A stretch of 64,000 nt of DNA from Pseudocercospora fijiensis CIRAD86 (lineage: Eukaryota > Ascomycota > Dothideomycetes > Mycosphaerellales > Mycosphaerellaceae): assembly GCF_000340215.1 (NCBI RefSeq), contig NW_006921539.1, positions 622,471 to 686,470 of the forward strand. Direction: 5' to 3'. Shown one piece after another: positions 21,590 to 32,933 of the stretch. The number at the start of each line of letters is the position of its first letter. Within the stretch, counting starts at the first letter, position 1. A program made the position numbers and the translations under genes. Under the pieces are notes generated by a model. It was not told the origin of the DNA. It worked only from the letters and a program-made list of their open reading frames with translations, and ran no database searches.

Positions 21590-22050
21590 GGAAAACACGC
21601 CTCGTATAGTTCTATCTAAGGAAATAAGAGCAAAGGAATAAAGTTATAGCAATATCTCGAAGGTTAAAGAGCAAAACAACAGACAAAGTAAAAGCAAAAG
21701 AGGGCAATAACTATAAGCATTAATACCGTAGGAATAAGTAGTAAGGACTAAAGCTACAGGGCGGCACTGTATTGACAGCGCGGAGAACGATTAATAAGAG
21801 TAAGGAAGCAACGTAGCAGAGGTAGATAGAGGCAAGGAAGAGCAAGCAATCATTCAGTCTCGGGATCTAGCTATAATTCTAGGCGGTCTTCGTCGCTAGA
21901 CTAGTCGAGCTCCTCCTCGGAGTTAGAGTTAGATAGCTAGAAGTCTAGTTTACTATCGGAATCAACATCGGAAATGCTCTACGCGCAATTAATACGTATA
22001 TAACCCTCCCTTTATTTATAAGTTATTCCTAATAGCTTACTAAGATATAT

Positions 22051-25000
22051 CTAGGGATGCGTATAGTTGTCGGGTAGAATAGGATCTATAATCGCGGTAG
22101 GATCCTCCTCTCGATAGGTATTCAAGGTCGGTAGAGGGTCTATAGAGGCATTAACTTCCTCCTCGGTCGGGGGAGGACGGGTAGGCTCTCTTAACTCGAC
22201 GACCTTCTTTAGGTTAGCCCGGGGGTGCGAGTGCTTCAAGGTAGCACTATTAAGTTCCTAAAGCCGGTACGTAGAACTATCGTAAAGGACCTCCTATACT
22301 CTATAAGGCCCTTTCTATTTAAAGGCTAGCTTATAGGAGTAACTATACTCTAACTCGGACCGGTATAGGAGAACTATATCGCTAACCTTTAGAGGCTCCT
22401 AATCAATAGCATTATAGTTATCAAAATACTGCTTAGCCTCTTTACGGAGGCGCCGTTGTCGAGCAAGACCCTCTTAAGAAGTAGTAGTTATATCCTTAAG
22501 AGCCTTAGCGCATAGGGCAAGGAGATCTGCTCTAGTACGAATAGACCCCTAGTCGTAAACGCTATGCATGCGATAGGACAACTTAATAGGAAGAACGGCG
22601 TCCCTCCTAATTATAAGCTCTACTAGCGTAAGTCTAGTCGTATCGACAATAGTAGTTCGATCCGCCTAGAGAAGGGCCGGAACGCGGGTAGAGATAGGAA
22701 CGGACCTGTCCCCTCTATTAGTTATCTTAGATAGGGCATCGATTAAAGACCGATAGCTACGCTTAATAATAGCATTCGACTAGGGATAGTACGGGGAGAT
22801 ACGAACGTTCTTCGCCCTATACGAAATAAGTAGTGCTTAAACTTCTTTAGCTATATTGTTCGTAGCGTTGTCTAAGATAATCTTATAGGGCGTTCCCTAG
22901 CGGCAAAAGAGATCTTTAAACAGGAAGGTAGCTATATTACGAGTATTGATAGCGCCGCAGCCCTTATAGAAATAATAGGCTTTAGGCTATCGAGAAAGAC
23001 CTTCCCGAATAATATAGAGGCTATTGTTCCGGCTTAGATAAACCCTATTACCGTACTATCGCTTACTAACTAATTAGGTAGCGGGGATACGTAGCTCGCC
23101 TAGCCGACGGTAGCTATTCCTAAAATTACACTTAGGACAGCTCTTATAGTAGCGAGAGACATCGGCCTATACGCTATCCTACTAGTAGCGCCGACGAAGG
23201 ACATCGAAGGTACCCTCCGCCGCCCGGTAGCCGAGCTTATCGTAAACGGAACGAAGGATCTCTTATCGGGCTGCTAGGTCGTTAATAATACGCTAGAGAG
23301 GCGCATTAACTATCGCTTATCGCTAAAGGATTCGATCTTTAACTAGGAATCGTCGAGAATAGCGAATAACCCGACGGTATTAACTCTTTAATAGGCTAGG
23401 CGCTTTCTTCGTATAGGTTAGGAAGTAGGCGATATAATAGGAGTCGTCGGAGTAGACCCTATTAAGGATATTATCCCTCTCTAGTTTATCCGCCTTAGCT
23501 TTAGCCTAGTCGTTATCGTTAGTAGTAGGGCTCTCGTCGGGCTAGTTACTAGGTTAGTCGCTAGGTTAGTCGTCGGCAGCAGGCCTAGTAATCGCTAGTA
23601 TAGCATTAATATAGAAGGTAGCGAAGAAGGTGCGGTTAATCACCGCATCGACATCCTCTTCTTCTATTATCTCGGCGATGTCCTCTTCTATAGCGGGCCT
23701 TCTAGAAAGGCTATCCGGTCTAGTATGCTTCTTGCTAGGAACGTAGAAGACATCGAAATCAAACAAATAGATCTAGGCAACCTACCGAGCTATCGCAGAG
23801 TTTAGTAGGTCGGAGGCTATACGGTTAAGTTAATAGACTAGCGTCTAAGCATCGATTTCTAAGCGAAAGAATATACTAAAGAGCTATAGTCGGAACTTCT
23901 TTAGAGCCTTGTAGACTCTAAGGCATTCTCGCTTGCTAGCATCGTATCGGGCCTCGATCGGTTTCTATAGTCCGGAGTCGTACCTAATAGGATAACGCAA
24001 GGATAGCTCCTTACGGTTATACTGTATTAGTATCTCGCTATAGCCTTCCCCGCTCGAGTCGATAGCAACAACTATTAAACCCGTACCCTCTAAGTAGTTA
24101 ATAGATATTAGTATAGGTGCGCTAACGAGCGCCTTAGTTACCGTATCCTTAGCCGCTTAGTAAACGGAGGTCTATTCGAACTTAGCATCCTTCTTAAGTA
24201 AGGCGTATAAGGGCTTATATACTAATACAAAGTTCTCGACCTAGATACGGAAGTAGGAGACTACTCTAAGCTAGGTTCGGACACCCTTCTAATAGGTAGG
24301 ATCCGGCTAGGACACTATCTTTAGGACCCGTGCATTATTAGGATAGCGGCCGTTCTTATTAGTTACAAACCCGACAATGTTTATTCGTTTATATAGGAGC
24401 TAAAGCTTCTCCCTATATACCGTTAGGTTGGCTCGCTCTAGGTCGTAGAGGATACTATCGAGGTTCTAAATATATTCGAGAAAGAACCTACGGATGCTAG
24501 GCTCTACTTCTTTATTGTCGTACCTAGTTTTAGGGCCCTTAATGCCGATATCGTCGAGGAAAGGCATCGCTATATAGGAGATATAAGCCGCGAGGACTTG
24601 GTTTATAATACGAACGAACTAGGCTACTAAGTTGGTTGCCCCTTAGGGGAGGGTAGTTTATCTATACAGCCTAAGAGGTGTCTCGAAACTAGTAAGGTCG
24701 CGGCTATTAGGATAGAGAGGGATCTAGTCGTAGCCCGAGAAAACATTAACTAGTAAGGCTATAACATAGTTAGCAAAAGCTTCCGAGAACCTATTAGTCT
24801 CTAAGGGAAGGTTAGCATCTCTAATCGTAACTGCGTTGAACTTTTGTATAGCGTTAATTAGACGGTACTTCTTTGGTTCCCTAGGAGCTGTCTTCTTTTA
24901 AACTAGGAAGTATAGATTGCGATACGAGGCATAGGAAGGTTCTAAGGTGCCAGCCTTTATACGCTGTCGTATTATATCCTTAACTATACCTCGTAGGCTT

Positions 25001-25470
25001 AGGTTTAGCTTAAAACCTAGGTAGGCCTAAGGCTTATACTCGATCGTTCGGATCTTCTACGGAGGGGCAACCTCCGGATTTATTCTGCCTAGGTAAGTGA
25101 AATCATATACTAATACGGCCTCGCGATTGTATAGAAGCTCGTATAGTAAATCTAGTTTACGATCCGAAAGCTCGATGCTAGGTTTGATTTTCGTAAGCCT
25201 CTCCTCTATTAGCCTTAACCCCCTAGGGATAGTAGAAAACTTTTTAGTAATGTACTTCTAATCGTACGGACTATCCCTAGGTAGTAGTATCGCCTCCTAA
25301 TTAAGGCACTTTTGTCGCTAGTTAGGATTCCCGCTAGGATTAGACCTATCGGTAATGTACACGCTGCCCTTTATAGGCTTGATCTTGTTAGCTACCCTCT
25401 TATATAGGGTATATATACTAATCGATTGTCGAACCCGAGCTCGCTCTCTTTGTCGCTAGGCTTAGAGATT
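22051..25470 (-). pseudogene. Inner element pol: reverse transcriptase, RNase H, integrase (RIP-broken)
   Basis: Read right to left. RT spans about 25,300-24,000, with the catalytic box as PFLDDIGIKGP at 24,546-24,565. RNase H ends with YVPSKKHTRPDSLSRRP at about 23,700-23,755. An integrase zinc-binding-like SCPKCNFRN is near 23,130-23,160, followed by a catalytic-core region to about 22,450. A C-terminal tail (22,239-22,051) contains THPRAN-like and proline/glutamate-rich residues. Stops are almost all TAG. The RT box variant and the VPSKKHTRPDSLSRR junction place it in a Ty3/gypsy lineage common in fungi, different from the outer chromovirus. Confidence 0.78.
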
Positions 25471-25573
25471 GGCGCAACAAAACAGCGCGTAAACTTCTTT
25501 AGAAGTTTCCTTAAGTCGATAGGTATACAGCTAGTAGTCCTGATTTATAACGCCGGCGAAAACGTTAGATTCG

Positions 25574-25598
25574 TAATAATACCCCCGGGGTAGCATTA
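25574..25598. repeat. CCCC/GGGG palindrome, copy 4
   Basis: TAATAATACCCC and GGGGTAGCATTA around a central C; lies between the protease end of gag and the start of the RT frame. Confidence 0.75.
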
Positions 25599-25749
25599 GA
25601 CTCGCGCTCTAATTGGTTAGTTCGGGTAGACCCGCGTCCGGTAGTAATACTTGCGATAGCATTATTACCTTTACTCGTGTATTAGGTAGTCGTTATATTA
25701 TACTCGCTATCGCTTCGAGCACTCGTCTTCTTAGTATAGAACCTAGAAA

Positions 25750-28700
25750 CTTGCCTTAACGTACGGAGCGGCGCACTTCTAGAAATGACCTATTTAAGCT
25801 ATACTAACTTATAGCGCAGATTGCCGGTCTTACAACCGCGCCGTAGCGTTTCCCGAAGATCGTCTAGAAGCAGCAAGGATATCCTCGTAGGACTTGTAGC
25901 TAGTATTTCCGATATAACTAGTAAATACGACTCGGTTGCCCTTCTAGTTAGCAATAGTTCCCTCCTAGGAGCTATCGTCGCAGTTACGCTAGATACCTCG
26001 GGTTATGCGAGACTATAGTCGACCTAGAATAATTAGCGTGTTTAGGTCGGCGGCAATCTAGAAGGTGAAGGAAAAGCATATGCCGAAGGCGTCTACTATA
26101 ACATTGTAGTAAGCACCTACTAGCGCAACCTCCCTATTTACTCCCTATATACCGAGGGAAATATCTCTGTTTATCGGCAGCCTAAGTTGTTTGGCCTAAC
26201 GCTTACTTATAATAAGTGACTCCGAACTATTATTAAGCATTGCTAGCATCTGTTAACTATAGCTCCCGATAGTAACCTAAATATAGATAGTAGGGACGAC
26301 GGCGAAGGAACGGGTAACTGCGGAAAGGTCTATATTATTAGGGATAGAGTAAAGTTCCTTAGGTCGAGGAGGTCCTGCTCGACCGATTTATTAGCTAGTA
26401 AATCGGACAGCTTTAATAGAAACTGAAACTAGAGTAGGGTTAGGATTATTACTATTCCCTCGGCCTATCTCCTTAACTCCCTCTTCGTTAGCATTATCGA
26501 TAGTCTCTTAGTTCTCGTAGGTTACCGATTCGCCTTCTACTAACTCTTAGGCACCTAAAAATTTAGGAAGGAACTATAGGGAAGAGACGTCGATATAGTC
26601 TTCTCGTCCCTGTTTTCGTCGGAGGGTAGCGAGGTCTTTTATAAAGGTAGCATCGTTAGGGATTCGGCTCTAGAATAGGTTAGTAGGCAAACCGTATGCT
26701 AGCAGCTTACCTATAGACACGTTAGACTTAAGGTCTAGAAACTATAAAGCCTAGAAGAGAGCGTTTGCCTTTATGTCTAAGGAGTTAGCTAGGCTAGTAC
26801 TATACTTTTTTATGTACCTATTAAAGCGAAAGCTCTTTAGATCGGATAACTTTCGCTTATAGGCCGGTAGGTTAGCTAGACCTAGGGTACTACTAATGTT
26901 AGTAGCAACATCCTCTATGTCGACCTCTAGAGTCTCTAGGACGACTAGGCTTTCTGTAGGTAGGGTACTAGGGGCGGTGCTAGGTGCGGTACTAGATCGG
27001 GCAGCGCGGTCTATAGCTGTCTAGAGAGTCTTAGTTTTAGCGGTTAACTCTCGCTATTGCTTAGCCTTGTCGGCCGCCTTGTTCTTTAGTACCCTAGTAG
27101 GGGCTGCCGCACTAGGGCGAGTAGGGTTCTAAGGGCTCTTGCCCTTGCTTTAGGACTAGGTCTAAGACCGTATAGCAGCGTAGACATCTATACTGTTCTT
27201 AGTAACCGCGTAAACATTAGTGACTGCGTCCGGATCCTAAGAAACAAAGTTAACTTTAATAGGCTTAGTAGTTCCGTTACTACTTCGCTCCTTAACCTGT
27301 TTTGCCCTAACCTTCTAAGTTTCTCGTTTAGTAATAGCGGCGAGGGTACTGTTCCTAGTGTCCTTAAACTCGATCTTGCCGCTATACTTCTTTTCTAGAA
27401 GGGTCTTTAGCTAAGGCAGCTTCGGGGCTCTCCGATCCTATTCGAAATCAATCTTATCGCCGGTGTCTATATAGTGGAATCGGCTATTTACTTACATAAT
27501 AAGCTTCCTTTTAAGAAGCTCTTTCTAGATAGGGCAGGAGGATTGGATATATTTAAACCCGCTACATATCTAGCACTTGCTATCTAAGTTAGAATAGATC
27601 TTCCGTATAGCGTAGATATCTACTAAAGGGGCTTTAGGGTAGTTAGGATCTGAAACCTAGTAGACTAGTAGTACATCGCCTAGTATAGTAGCATTAATAA
27701 CCTCCCTAACTCGCTATAATGCTTTCGCATTTAGGTTTAGCTAGGCTAGGGATTTAGCTAAGTCCGCGACATCCTAAGAGTGCTTAGTAATAGTAGGAGT
27801 TACGGTCTTAGGACCACTTTGCGATTCAGGAAGGAACTTAGGTCCCTTGCTTACTAAGGCTTCTTTCCTAACCTACGCTAGGTTATTCCGGTCTTCGCCG
27901 TAGATAAACTTCCTCGCATCGGCTATACTGTTAATGTCGGCCTTAATATACACTAGGACCTCTTTGTATTTCCTGAAACTCTTAGGATCGGACTCGCTAA
28001 GCTTGCAGCGACGGAAGATACGCTAAGCTATAGGCTACGGCAACCCCTAGAGGAGCAGCCTTGTTCTCTAAGAGTTTTCGAGATCACTCTGTTCGATACT
28101 ATCCGCTAACTCGACAAACTCGCGGATATACCCCTTTAGGTCGTTATCCTTAGTGCGCCTTACTAAGTAGAGGGACTCGAGCTACGTACGACTGCCTTTA
28201 ATACGACGGCTATCGCGCTCCCGATACTCCCTTATAAAGGCTATCTTAAAGGTCTCCTAGTTAGCATTAGACTTGTCGTCCTTTTCTAGGTAGCTAACTA
28301 GGGTTTTAAGGGTTTAGTAAAGCTTAGAGGAGGTGGTCCTCGTAAAGGACCGAATCTTGTACTAGTCGGATTCTCTGTCGAGCTCGTAATTAACTAAGCC
28401 TTCCTTAAAGCGCTCAATATATGCTATAGCGTTCCACCCTTCGAATAGGGGATTTGCCCTACTCCCTAGCTCTAGCGGGCGACGCTTGTTTTAACGGAGA
28501 AGCTCAGTTTGCTTCTCTATTATTTTTATAAGGACAGTGTAGAGCGCCTCTAGCGTAGAGGGCGTAGGAGGCTTACTTATATTGACTAGTCGCCGCCTGA
28601 TTTCTTCGTTAATAGGATTAGGGGCGTTTTCGGATTTAGAGGATTCCGCTAATTCTTAATATTCGTTTTCGCTAGAGCTAGAGCTTATTCGATTATTATA
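25750..28700 (-). pseudogene. Inner element gag and protease (RIP-broken)
   Basis: Gag-type sequence from about 28,690 downwards, with a PINEEIRRRLVNISKPPTPS start region, then NPLFEG and KIAFIREYRERDSRRIKGSR, typical of gypsy capsid proteins. A zinc-knuckle-like CSGFKYIQSSC is near 27,500-27,560, followed by a lysine/serine/threonine-rich linker. A retropepsin-like domain lies near 26,250-26,050 (LAMLNNSSESLIISKR, where the catalytic Asp-Ser-Gly equivalent is not intact). Codon-like reading fades towards 25,750. Many TAG stops. Confidence 0.65.
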
Positions 28701-29514
28701 AAATAGTTGAAATAGTTGAAATAGAATGCTATATAAAGTTGAAATAGAATGCTATATAAATGTGTTTTTAGTGACTTTGGTCTGTTTGGTTTGTTATAAT
28801 GTTGCTATACGAGAGAGTAGTATGTTAGGCTGTTTCTCCTAGTATTACCCCCGGGATAGCATTAGGATTTAGCCTCCTAGGGGTCGCCTAACTACCTCTA
28901 GGAGCTAAGTTTGGTAGATTTTGGACAAAAGCCGCTCGGAGGGAGAGACTGCAATCTCTATTTACACCTAGATCCTAGAAACTAGCTCGTATCTCCTTTA
29001 GCTAGGCGGGGGGGCGGTAGCCTTCTTTTTCTAGTAGAAGGCTAAGCACTGTCTAAGCGAGGCTACGAATCTAGGAACGCCCTTCCCGATCAATAGGGGA
29101 CTCCCCGGCTATCCGACCTACAATCCGTATTTGCTATTAATTAATAGTCTTAGTAAACCAAGCAAGGCCGATAGGTAATTAGTCTATCTCCTCCTTAGGC
29201 GGGGCTTATCTCGAGCAAGCGGTACTAAATAGGTCTTCGACCCGGAGCCGAGTCCTTAGAAGCTAGCTATAGCTATAGACTAGGCCCTAAGCTGTAACAG
29301 TCCTAAGGGTTTGCAGCTTTTTGGGGTTAAAGCGATGCCCTCGTTAAGAGGTTTCTCTGCTTGTCGTAATAGCCCCTTAAGATACTTCGGTATCGTCCGT
29401 ATCGTAGGCTCTTGTCGTGCCCTTACTTTAGTTATAGCCATTCGTGCCTAGAGACTACCTTCAACATACCCGAACCTATTAGATATAAAGAGATGGCCCT
29501 ACCTTCGGCTCTAA
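28701..29514. other. Leader region of the inner element
   Basis: About 0.8 kb between the right LTR and gag, with palindrome copy 5, a short tandem duplication (gaaatag/atgctatataaa around 28,705-28,760) and no readable domain. A primer-binding site should lie directly next to the LTR, but I could not assign a tRNA. Confidence 0.5.
28840..28864. repeat. CCCC/GGGG palindrome, copy 5
   Basis: TAGTATTACCCC and GGGATAGCATTA around a central C, upstream of the inner gag frame. CCTAG-type bases on both sides extend the symmetry. Confidence 0.72.
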
Positions 29515-29794
29515 TAAAGGACGGAAACCAAAACTACTACTACTACCTATAGTAATAGTATAGGCTACCGAGGGTAATATAACCTATAGCAATATAGGCA
29601 GCTATGTTTAGCATAATAGGATAACAAGACGGTTGCTTAGGCTAATAACCAGAGCCCTGCAACATAGGCATTGTAGAAGTGTAATATAAATAATGTGCTA
29701 TACGAGGTTGGTGCTCTATCTACAATGTAGAAGGAGGCCTCTTATATAGGCTTAAAACTCAGCCTAGGTGTGTGGGGCCGGTTACTAGCTAATA
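29515..29794 (-). repeat. 5' LTR of the inner element (right copy)
   Basis: 280 bp, same borders as the left copy; the target duplication ACAG follows at 29,795-29,798. Confidence 0.88.
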
Positions 29795-29798
29795 ACAG

Positions 29799-31460
29799 TA
29801 ATAGCGATTAAAGCACTAATGCAGTTAATCCGGCTGCTAGTGCTACTAGATGCATATAGTGCGTACTACGCAAGACAGCGAGGGTGCTATTAAGCGAACT
29901 TATAGAAGGGGATAGACGAGCGTTTATAGATAAGCTATTACGTGCTTAGCAAAGGGACGCTTTTGCTACTGCTCGTATAGATTGGCTTAGAAGTGGCCGT
30001 AAGACTAGATCTAGCAAGAATTAGTCGATTAATACTAATAGCTATTTGCGCTATAAGGGCAGGCTCTATATCCCTACCGAGCATTCGATCCGATAAGAGC
30101 TTCTTAAGCGATACTATAATAGTAAGCTTGCCGGTTACTATAGTATAGAGAGGTCGCACGAGTTACTATCGCGCATATACTACTAGCTAAATAGTAAGCG
30201 GGATATAAAGGACTACGTAAACACGTGTACCGTATGTTAACGAGTTAAAGCACTAAAGTACTTACTATTTAGGGAGTTGTCTTTACTCCCTGTTCTAAAT
30301 AAGCCATTTGCTAAGCTTATAATAGATTTTATTATAGGCCTCCCGCCTACTAAGCGTAGGGATAGTACGGATGTATATAATGCTATCCTAGTTATCGTAG
30401 ACTGTTTTACTAAGGGCGCTCGTTACATTCCTATCCGAAAGGATTAGACGGCTATTAACCTAGCTAAGTCGCTATAGAACAACATCTTCTATAGCTATTA
30501 GGGAACCCCTAAGGGGATAGTCTCCGATCGAGGCTCGACATTTATATCTTACTATTAGAGTAAGATTTGCCTATAGCTAAGACTCAAGCATCGCATATCT
30601 ATAGTATTCTATCCGTAAATAGATAGTTAGACCGAAAGGCAGAATGCTACGCTATAGCAGTACCTGCGCAGCTACATTAATAAGAACCCTAACGACTAGG
30701 TTAACCTCCTATAACCGGCCGAATTCGTATATAATAATAGTGTCTACTTATCTACTAAGGTGTTACCCTATTTCGCTATAATAGGCTAGAACGCTGCTAT
30801 GCTATAAGACCCCCTACCGCTCGAGGCCGAGCGTAAGGAAAGGGAAGCGTGTTAAGTACCAACCCCTAAAATACTAGCGGCTATTAAGAGGGTTTAGAAG
30901 ATGCGAGAAATTTACGCTAAGATAGCTAACAAACTAGCAAAGGCCTAGGCCTATTAGAAGGCCTATTACGATAAACACTATATACCGATAACCTTTAAGT
31001 AAGGCGACATAGTTATGCTAAGTACTAAGAACCTCCGCATCCGCAAGTACCTATCCCCTAATAGCAAAATAAGGCCTAAGCTCGCACTAAGATATATTAG
31101 TCTATTCCGCATTCGAGAAGTTAAGGGCTCCTCCGTATAGGCCTATTAGTTGTAGCTTCCTCCTTATTACACTATCTATAACACCTTCTATGTATCCCTC
31201 CTTAAGCTATACTACCTACGCGAGAGGGATAAAGCCCCTACTAAACACGAAGATATACTAGCGGATAGTAAAGAGCTATAGTCTATAGAACGTATTCTAA
31301 AGCACCGGACTAGGCAAGGCAAAAAGGAGTACCTCCTAAGATAGTAAGGCTATTCGCCTAAATAGGACTCGTAGGAAGATAAAGCCTCTTTTAAAGACAT
31401 AACTAAGTTGTTAGATAAGTATTAGACTAGCGTAAAGAACACGAAGAAGGCTAAGAGCTT
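29799..31460 (+). pseudogene. Outer element integrase and chromodomain (RIP-broken)
   Basis: Continuation of the outer pol frame after the nested insertion. A zinc-binding region with GYYSIERSHELLSRIYY and a CTVC-type end (about 30,130-30,240) is followed by the integrase core: KLIIDFIIGLPPTK at 30,316-30,357 (first catalytic Asp) and IVSDRGSTF at 30,519-30,545 (second Asp). The tail at about 31,270-31,400 (ERILKHRTRQGKKEYLLR, then GYSPK and EDKASFKD) is a chromodomain; two of its tryptophan positions now read as stops. Chromodomain integrases direct insertion into histone-methylated heterochromatin in this class. Confidence 0.8.
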
Positions 31461-31486
31461 ATAATGCCTATAATGTCGCTAGGGAT

Positions 31487-31511
31487 TAATACTACCCCCG
31501 GGGTGCTATTA
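31487..31511. repeat. CCCC/GGGG palindrome, copy 6
   Basis: TAATACTACCCC and GGGGTGCTATTA around a central C. It lies directly after the pol/chromodomain end of the outer element and is the only copy outside the inner element. Confidence 0.72.
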
Positions 31512-32731
31512 GCTAACTAATTAGAGGCAAGCAATTATTAGCAATAAAAGACAATAAGACTATACTACTATAGAATCTACCTCTTTACTAGCGCACTCTG
31601 CAAGACCCTTCTCTTAGCGCCCCCTCTTATTCCTTTATTCTATAGAGGCCCTAAGGCCTAGTCGGTCGACGGCGCGCGCGCATATAAATAGTAGCGATAA
31701 TAATAATAACGGCGTCGCGCTACGAGCTAGCGAAGGACGGCGCGGCCGGCGCGGCTATATTAGTAATAGTATTACGGAGTGTGTTACTATTAAGAAAGGA
31801 CGGACATAGCTATATTAGTAACAGTATTACCGAGTATATTATTAGTCGAAGAAGGAAATCGAAAGCAAGGTGAAGTTGGCGCTAAGACGACTAGCGCCGC
31901 TATTATTAATATTACTTACTATTATCGCTACGCCGTAGGCACAACCTTACCTATACTGCGAGCCTAAGGCACTATACTAGCTAAGTTAAAAGATTAAGCC
32001 TATTAAAGATTTAATCAAAACTTTAAGGCCGAGTTAAAACTTTAACTAAGTTAAAAGATTGAGCGACTAATAGACTAACTAAGGGCAAAAACTATAGAGC
32101 TAAGCTAGCCGGGGTCGATCTTGCGGATAATAGGTTACTCCTCGATCTTTCCGACCCTTTAAGTAAAGCGAACCTTAACTATTATACTTATAATAGCCTT
32201 TACCTACAGAAACTAGAAGAACTAAGTTTTTTAAAAAGATATAATTAGTTAACACTTAAAGGCTGCTAAACCTAACTAATTTAGGCTAGTAAAACTACGA
32301 TAGCAAATAATAGCCCTCGTAATAACAAGAACAATCCCTCGGAACGGACAACCCTCGGAAGCGGACATTACTAGGTCTTTTAAGAGTAGACGCAAAGAAC
32401 TCGGTACGACATTACTTAGAACGGAGGTAGGGCTATAATACCTCGTACGTCTACCTATTATAGTAGGGAAGACGCGCTCGTATTGTAATTAGTCGAAGGT
32501 CCTTAATTCTCGTAGTTATATATTACTTTATTATATATAAGAATAGCGCAGTTAGAGTTAGACATTGTATTATGTTAGAGGTAAGGTTTAATATAGTTAC
32601 ATAATCGGTAGTTATGCGTTTAATTTAGCGCGGACTAAGCGGCTTATTAGACCTGCTAAGTTAGTAGTAATAGAGGTTAAGGCTGGAATAAAGACCGGCT
32701 ACGAGGGCGCGGCCTTTAGAAGGGAAGCGTA
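31512..32731. other. 3' noncoding region of the outer element
   Basis: 1.2 kb without readable domains. It includes GC-rich stretches (ggcgcgcgcgc near 31,670) and an imperfect direct repeat (gctatattagtaa...gtattac near 31,753 and 31,809). Confidence 0.5.
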
Positions 32732-32928
32732 TATTAGGGCTAAAGAGGCTATACGTGATTAGTATATAACTAGGCCGAGTGAAGCTAGGGTCTTAATACC
32801 TTAGGCAGGGCTTGGCGCTTAGCGTCGGGCTAACTCTCCTACCTTCCTCCCTCTCCTCCTAGCTCCTTATCGAATACTATACTAATTTACTACTACCCTA
32901 TCTACCTGCTAATATAACCCTTCTTATA
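32732..32928 (+). repeat. 3' LTR of the outer gypsy element
   Basis: 197 bp, begins TATTAGGGC (TG to TA by RIP) and ends CTTCTTATA; target duplication CACTT follows at 32,929-32,933. Confidence 0.88.
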
Positions 32929-32933
32929 CACTT

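Larger units (their letters stand above)
20848..22050. other. Spacer between pol and the extra frame of the inner element
   Basis: About 1.2 kb of RIP-mutated sequence without readable domains. It holds palindrome copies 2 and 3 and short CT-rich microsatellite stretches (around 21,430-21,455). Confidence 0.5.
17611..29794 (-). mobile_element. Inner 12.2-kb gypsy-type LTR element with an extra reading frame, RIP-inactivated
   Basis: Bounded by two 280-bp LTRs (17,611-17,890 and 29,515-29,794) and a short target duplication ACAG (17,607-17,610 and 29,795-29,798). Orientation is minus: a polypurine tract lies just inside the left LTR, and gag-protease, RT-RNase H-integrase and a third long reading frame follow in that order from right to left. 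LTR copies differ at 16 positions, every one a C/T or G/A change in CpA/TpG context, so they were probably identical at insertion and diverged only by RIP. At 12.2 kb it is about twice the usual gypsy length because of the third frame (18.08-20.85 kb) and long spacers with repeated palindromes. It lies inside the outer element between RNase H and integrase. Confidence 0.88.
13556..32928 (+). mobile_element. Outer Ty3/gypsy chromodomain LTR retrotransposon, RIP-inactivated, split by a nested element
   Basis: Complete element with two 197-bp LTRs (13,556-13,752 and 32,732-32,928) and a 5-bp target duplication CACTT (13,551-13,555 and 32,929-32,933). Without the nested insertion (17,611-29,794 plus its small target duplication) it is about 7.2 kb, normal for the class. 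The order gag, protease, RT, RNase H, then integrase and chromodomain on the plus strand is that of chromoviruses. All frames are broken by TAG/TAA stops made from CAG, CAA and TGG. A purine-rich tract (agaagggaag, about 32,718-32,728) precedes the 3' LTR. The two LTRs differ at 11 positions; 10 are C/T or G/A changes in CpA/TpG context. Confidence 0.88.
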
